A DNA stretch of 24,685 bases from the NCBI GenBank assembly GCA_964604675.1, contig CAZSAT010000101.1, positions 1 through 24,685 of the forward strand, read 5' to 3'. The notes beneath the pieces were generated by a model. The model was given only the letters and a program-made list of their open reading frames with translations, ran no database searches and had not been told where the DNA came from. Shown piece by piece: positions 24,392 to 24,685 of the stretch. The position numbers and the translations under genes are program-made. Position 1 is the stretch's first letter. Each line of letters opens with the position of its first letter. The stretch is from CAZSAT01 sp964604675 (GTDB lineage: Bacteria > Myxococcota_A > UBA796 > CAJQPC01).

Positions 24392-24406
24392 GCTGCGTTT
24401 CGCAGC
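24392..24406. terminator. Short hairpin between convergent genes
   Basis: GCTGCG (24392-24397) and CGCAGC (24401-24406) form a perfect six-pair stem with a TTT loop, beginning one base after the activator stop codon. The minus-strand gene ends 18 bases away, so a bidirectional terminator is plausible. There is no T-run on either side. Confidence 0.4.
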
Positions 24407-24423
24407 CGTTGTCGGAGTGAGGG

Positions 24424-24685
24424 TCAGCTCTTTCCGCCGCCCCAGTTGATGCCGCTGGTGAGCCCGACCCGCCAGTAGCCATCGACGTCCGGCATGTAGA
24501 TCGCATGGATCGGCCAGTTCACGTTGCCGACCTCCGGCGTGATGCCGATGCCCGTGATCATGTGCCACGGTCGTCCCTGCGGGTCCGACGGGCCCCAGTC
24601 GGCACCGACCCCGATCTCCAGGAAGTTCCGGATGTCCACCGCCGTGAGCACGTTGACCTGCGGCCGGACGACGCTCTGGTTCAGG
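24424..24685 (-). CDS. C-terminal part of a predicted surface/beta-rich protein (runs off the window)
   Basis: The frame is open to the right edge, so only the last 86 residues are seen; a GTG at 24651 is probably internal, since coding-quality sequence (LNQSVVRPQVN) continues upstream. The visible part is strand-rich and aromatic: IRNFLEIGVGADWG, WHMITGIGITPEVG, WPIHAIYMPDVDGYWRVGLT, ending SGINWGGGKS. Alternating strands with Gly and Trp suggest an outer-membrane barrel or secreted beta protein. The family cannot be named from this fragment. It is convergent with the FHA activator gene. Confidence 0.72.
   Translation of the reverse strand, partial: LNQSVVRPQVNVLTAVDIRNFLEIGVGADWGPSDPQGRPWHMITGIGITPEVGNVNWPIHAIYMPDVDGYWRVGLTSGINWGGGKS

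Overview
The window is very GC-rich with strong third-position GC bias, dense gene packing and many GTG starts. Several families (an AgmX/PglI-type C-terminal domain, an FHA-domain sigma-54 activator, a PP2C phosphatase fused to a degenerate kinase, numerous lipoproteins) point to a Gram-negative bacterium of the Myxococcota or a related delta-proteobacterial lineage. This is inferred from gene content only; no rRNA or tRNA is present.

Layout. At the left edge (1-132) there is a short tandem repeat, seven copies of TCGAGTC, just past the stop codon of a minus-strand ATP-grasp ligase (133-1086). From 19797 down to 1330 about 18 kb is read on the minus strand almost without gaps; most neighbours overlap by 1-13 bases or lie 0-10 bases apart. 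In transcription order: a zinc-ribbon pseudokinase/PP2C phosphatase; a secreted beta-rich protein; a small frameshifted gene; a lipoprotein; a DsbD-alpha-like domain protein; a redoxin; a small membrane-anchored or exported protein; two exported CsgG/FlgO-like proteins; a two-domain dioxygenase/HD-oxygenase fusion resembling PhnY-PhnZ (phosphonate breakdown); a TPR lipoprotein; a MotA-like and a MotB-like stator pair; a membrane-anchored protein with a FliG-like C-terminus; a large lipoprotein; a possible outer-membrane barrel protein; a secreted helical-repeat protein; and a TonB-like AgmX/PglI C-terminal protein.

From 19929 the plus strand carries queuine tRNA-ribosyltransferase (tgt), a small PsbP/Mog1-like protein, a second (tail-anchored) pseudokinase and a two-FHA sigma-54-dependent activator. 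These are tightly packed, with GTGA overlaps between the first three. A truncated minus-strand gene for a predicted surface protein runs off the right edge.

How it may work together. The part from 10371 to 1330 reads as one cassette: an ion-driven MotA/MotB pair, a membrane-tethered FliG-like partner, and lipoproteins, a barrel candidate, a periplasmic helical-repeat protein and a TonB-like single-pass protein. That is the parts list of an energised trans-envelope machine (motility, surface transport or secretion), with no flagellar genes visible. The flanking PP2C/pseudokinase, second pseudokinase and FHA-sigma-54 activator form a phosphorylation-type signalling set that could control it. 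Functional linkage is inference from gene order.
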